DNA from: CAVAVT01 sp963592185
GTDB lineage: Bacteria > Bacillota > Negativicutes > Selenomonadales > Selenomonadaceae
DNA length: 8,918 bases
Direction of reading: 5' to 3'
Assembly: GCA_963592185.1 (NCBI GenBank)
Contig: CAVAVT010000065.1
Span: 1 to 8,918, forward strand
Shown: positions 6,898 through 8,918 of the stretch, one piece after another
How the letters are laid out: each line of letters opens with the position of its first letter
How positions within the stretch are numbered: position 1 is the stretch's first letter
Translations under genes and position numbers: made by a program
The notes under the pieces: generated by a model
Told to the model about the DNA's origin: nothing
The model's database searches: none
What the model saw: only the letters and a program-made list of their open reading frames with translations

Positions 6898-6930
6898 ATG
6901 GCGATGAAGCCATACGAGCAGTATCTTTGA
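6898..6930 (+). other. Possible leader peptide ORF in the glnA leader
   Basis: ATG at 6898 opens a 10-codon frame, MAMKPYEQYL, that stops at TGA 6928-6930 inside the terminator loop. It covers the whole left arm of the terminator and contains one Gln codon (6919-6921) and one Glu codon. No strong Shine-Dalgarno precedes it; TAAGAAA at 6881-6887 is the nearest purine-rich stretch. It may be a chance ORF. Confidence 0.2.
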
Positions 6931-6953
6931 GGTACTATCGTATGGCTTTTTTT
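6907..6953 (+). terminator. Intrinsic terminator after the membrane fusion gene / possible glnA attenuator
   Basis: AAGCCATACGA (6907-6917) pairs perfectly with TCGTATGGCTT (6938-6948). Inside, AGTATC (6920-6925) pairs with GGTACT (6931-6936) with one G-T wobble, leaving a TTTGA loop. Seven T residues follow (6947-6953). This is a strong Rho-independent terminator lying 66 nt after the membrane fusion stop and about 40 nt before the glutamine synthetase start. A competing hairpin, ATGGC (6898-6902) with GCCAT (6909-6913) around a GATGAA loop, would capture the left arm. The stretch 6841-6992 otherwise holds only the candidate promoter and the synthetase ribosome-binding site. Confidence 0.85.
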
Positions 6954-6977
6954 ATTGCCTGGTAATGAAAAAATGTA

Positions 6978-6984
6978 AAGGTGG
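6978..6984 (+). promoter_or_regulatory. Ribosome binding site of glutamine synthetase
   Basis: AAGGTGG precedes ATG 6993, with 9 nt after its GGTG core. It contains an in-frame GTG (6981), which would add four residues (VLVS) but overlaps the site, so ATG 6993 is the start. Confidence 0.7.
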
Positions 6985-6992
6985 TACTTAGT

Positions 6993-8879
6993 ATGGAAGA
7001 TTTACTGTATGTCATCCCTGCCAACTCTTCAAAGGAAGACGTCCTTGCTACATTGAAGGATCATCCGGAAATTAAGTTTGTATCTATTGTTGGTGTTGAT
7101 CTTGCCGGCAACGATACTGATGAGAAGATTCCGATGCGTTTGTTCCTTAAGGACATTGATGATTTTTATTCCGGTGCTGCAGTACAGACCGATGGATCTT
7201 CCGTTGTTCTGACTGGTATTGCCACACTTAACAACGCAAAGGTTGATATGCCTATCGATCCAAGTGTCAACTGGTTCGTAGACTATAACTATGAGTACAT
7301 TGATGCTGAGACTGAACTGCCGGTTGGTACTCTCCGCATTCCTGCATTCCTCATTCATGAGGGCAAGCGTGTTGACTCCCGTGCTGTTTTGAAGGATACT
7401 TTGGAATATGTAAAGAAAGAGCTGATTGAACTCTTCCACAAGAATCCTAAGATTTCCGGTCTTGAGCATATCGATGGCAGCAAGGTAAAGGATATTACTT
7501 TCACTTCTGCAACTGAGCTTGAGTTCTGGGTAAAGACTCCGCTTGAAGAGGCTGATATCGAAGAGATGAGTGCTTCTCAGGTTCTCCAGGAACAGTATTG
7601 GCAGAGAACCCATGGTGCTGTTCGTACCGCTCTCGAAGAGGCTGTAACTGTTGTTGATCAGTACGGTCTTGGCGTTGAGATGGGTCATAAGGAAGTTGGC
7701 GGTCTTTCTCCTCAGATTGACTCCGAAGGTAAAACCACTCATGTTTGCGAGCAGATCGAGCTTGACTGGAGATTTGCAGATGCCCTGCAGGCAGCAGACA
7801 ATGAGAGAACAGTTCGTACCTTGGTTAAGGAAGTATTCCACCAGAATGGTCTGGAAGTAAGCTTCAAGGCTAAGCCTATGATTGGTCTTGCTGGTAATGG
7901 TGAGCACACTCACATTGGTATGGCTTGCGTAATGGAAGATGGTACTACTTATAACCTCTTCACTCCGCAGGATTCCAAGAAGGATTTCATGAGTGCTGTT
8001 GGTTATGGCGCACTGATGGGTCTCTTGAAGAACTACGAAGTAATCAATCCGTTTGTATCTGCAACAAATGACTCTCTGAATCGTTTGAAGCCTGGTTTTG
8101 AGGCACCTGTATGTATCGTTACTTCCCTTGGTCACAAGCCAGAGGTTCCTTCCCGTAACCGTACAATCCTCGCTGGTCTCGTGCGTGATGTAGATAATCC
8201 GTATGCAACTCGTTTTGAGCTTCGTGCATGTAACCCGTACTCCAACACTTATCTCGTACTGGCAGCTATTTATTCAGCTGTTCTTGATGGTGTGTCTGTT
8301 GCAGCAACTAAGACTACAGCTGAGCTTTTGGCTGAAATCTCCAAGGAAGCTGGTACTGAGGGATTCTATCTCGAGAAGGATCGTGCATATCGTTCTGAGA
8401 ACGACGTATTTGAGGATTATACTGAAGAAGAGCGTACTCGTCTCTTTGGTGCTCCTCCTGCAACTGTTTGGGAGAACATGGAAGCTCTGGACAACTATCC
8501 GTCCAAGCGTGCTGTTATCACCGCTGGTGGTGCAATGCGTGATCAGATTATCGATGCATTCAAGGCTGGTGCGCTGACTCGTTGGAAGACTGAGCTTATT
8601 AGCCGCATCATTCCTGAGAACCGTGCAATCGTTCGTAAGTGCCATCATCTTGAAGCAGACTTCATCACTGATCAGGATTCCTACAACTGGAACAAGATTA
8701 ATGGTATCCGCGTAGCTTTGGCAAAGGATAGCATTGATGAGAAGTCCCTCTTCACTCAGCTCATCACTGCACTGAACGAAGGAAACTATGCAGCTGCATC
8801 CAGCCTCCAGGTTGAGATGTACGACAAGGTAGAGGAACTCAAGGCCCTTTACGATGCATACCAGAAGAACATCATCTAA
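6993..8879 (+). CDS. glnA: Glutamine synthetase, long (628 aa) form
   Basis: The enzyme joins ammonia to glutamate using ATP to give glutamine, the main route of ammonia assimilation; it is cytoplasmic and oligomeric. Synthetase landmarks are in order: beta-grasp DGSS (67-70); TELEFW (174-179), whose E175/E177 match metal-binding glutamates; HKEVGG (232-237) and EQIELDW (253-259); GNGEHTHIG (301-309), equivalent to the HxH ATP/metal segment; NDSLNRLKPGFEAP (359-372); PSRNR (386-390); and RFELRACNPYSNTYLVLAA (407-425). The protein is longer than type I enzymes (about 440-470 aa) and shorter than type III (about 700). The extra length is mostly after residue 435, a helical C-terminal region, plus an insertion of about 14 residues between E234 and E256. 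No NLYDLP-like adenylylation site is seen. Strong use of CGT, GGT and CTC/CTT codons suggests high expression. It is monocistronic here, with its own terminator and a terminator-like leader. Symbol by function; the exact class is uncertain. Confidence 0.93.
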   Translation: MEDLLYVIPANSSKEDVLATLKDHPEIKFVSIVGVDLAGNDTDEKIPMRLFLKDIDDFYSGAAVQTDGSSVVLTGIATLNNAKVDMPIDPSVNWFVDYNYEYIDAETELPVGTLRIPAFLIHEGKRVDSRAVLKDTLEYVKKELIELFHKNPKISGLEHIDGSKVKDITFTSATELEFWVKTPLEEADIEEMSASQVLQEQYWQRTHGAVRTALEEAVTVVDQYGLGVEMGHKEVGGLSPQIDSEGKTTHVCEQIELDWRFADALQAADNERTVRTLVKEVFHQNGLEVSFKAKPMIGLAGNGEHTHIGMACVMEDGTTYNLFTPQDSKKDFMSAVGYGALMGLLKNYEVINPFVSATNDSLNRLKPGFEAPVCIVTSLGHKPEVPSRNRTILAGLVRDVDNPYATRFELRACNPYSNTYLVLAAIYSAVLDGVSVAATKTTAELLAEISKEAGTEGFYLEKDRAYRSENDVFEDYTEEERTRLFGAPPATVWENMEALDNYPSKRAVITAGGAMRDQIIDAFKAGALTRWKTELISRIIPENRAIVRKCHHLEADFITDQDSYNWNKINGIRVALAKDSIDEKSLFTQLITALNEGNYAAASSLQVEMYDKVEELKALYDAYQKNII

Positions 8880-8892
8880 TACATAAACGCTG

Positions 8893-8918
8893 AAAGCCCT
8901 GCAAATGCAGGGCTTTTT
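8893..8918 (+). terminator. Intrinsic terminator after glutamine synthetase
   Basis: AAAGCCCTGC (8893-8902) pairs perfectly with GCAGGGCTTT (8907-8916) around a 4-nt AAAT loop. A T run (8914-8918) continues to the window edge. It lies 13 nt after the stop codon and ends the synthetase as a single-gene transcript. Confidence 0.9.

Noticed and set aside
6898..6936. Dual-hexaloop ANTAR antiterminator target in the glnA leader
   Set aside because: One hexaloop hairpin is present (GATGAA), but its first loop base is G rather than the expected A, and the second hairpin loop is 5 nt. The match is insufficient to call, although an RNA-binding antiterminator remains possible.
6841..6992. Known riboswitch or T-box in the glnA leader
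   Set aside because: No T-box sequence or other riboswitch core that I can recognise is present, and the leader after the candidate promoter is only about 110 nt.
7029..8135. Long (368-codon) open frame on the minus strand inside glutamine synthetase
   Set aside because: It is wholly antisense to a clearly recognised gene, its translation resembles no family I know, and it has no start context. The strong codon bias of the synthetase keeps the opposite frame open.
1..8918. Mobile element, CRISPR array, defence or toxin-antitoxin system
   Set aside because: No transposase, integrase, direct-repeat array, target-site duplication or small paired genes were seen. All genes are of housekeeping or envelope type.

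Overview
The window reads as a chromosomal housekeeping segment of a low-to-moderate-GC Firmicute. Protein style (a SpoVB/YtgP-type flippase, a DUF4931 protein, a UPF0158 protein, a long glutamine synthetase and an EmrA/HlyD-type membrane fusion protein) suggests a Negativicute, perhaps of the Selenomonadaceae. That placement is recognition-based and only moderately secure. There are no tRNAs, rRNAs, insertion sequences, CRISPR arrays or phage genes, and every gene is intact apart from a possible gene tail at the left edge.

Layout. (1) 1-1722: peptide chain release factor 3 (prfC, +), probably starting at TTG 73. (2) 1732-1770: a perfect 13-bp hairpin between convergent genes, serving prfC and the minus-strand gene after it. 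(3) 1783-2556 (-): a DUF4931/GalT-like nucleotidyltransferase-family protein. (4) 2557-2710: a divergent AT-rich control region with three TCAC-type boxes spaced 25 bp apart. (5) 2711-6840 (+): a tightly packed run of four genes: MOP/SpoVB-family lipid flippase, YegS/DagK-type lipid kinase (ATGA overlap), UPF0158 protein (34-nt gap) and membrane fusion protein (23-nt gap). This looks like one operon with a cell-envelope theme. (6) 6841-6992: a leader/terminator region. (7) 6993-8879 (+): a 628-residue glutamine synthetase with an intrinsic terminator at the window end.

The point most worth a second look is the region before glutamine synthetase. A strong Rho-independent terminator lies only about 40 nt before the start codon, and the only good -10 element (TATAAT, 6870-6875) lies upstream of it. 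Either the synthetase depends on readthrough, making the hairpin an attenuator, or its promoter is hidden inside the hairpin. A competing hairpin and a possible 10-codon leader peptide overlap the terminator's left arm.

A second theme is start-site choice. Several genes have a clear Shine-Dalgarno sequence that overlaps an earlier in-frame ATG or GTG and points instead to a later codon: TTG for prfC, the UPF0158 gene and hlyD, ATG for the DUF4931 gene and glnA, and possibly ATT for the flippase. I see no defence system or other clearly undescribed multi-gene system here.
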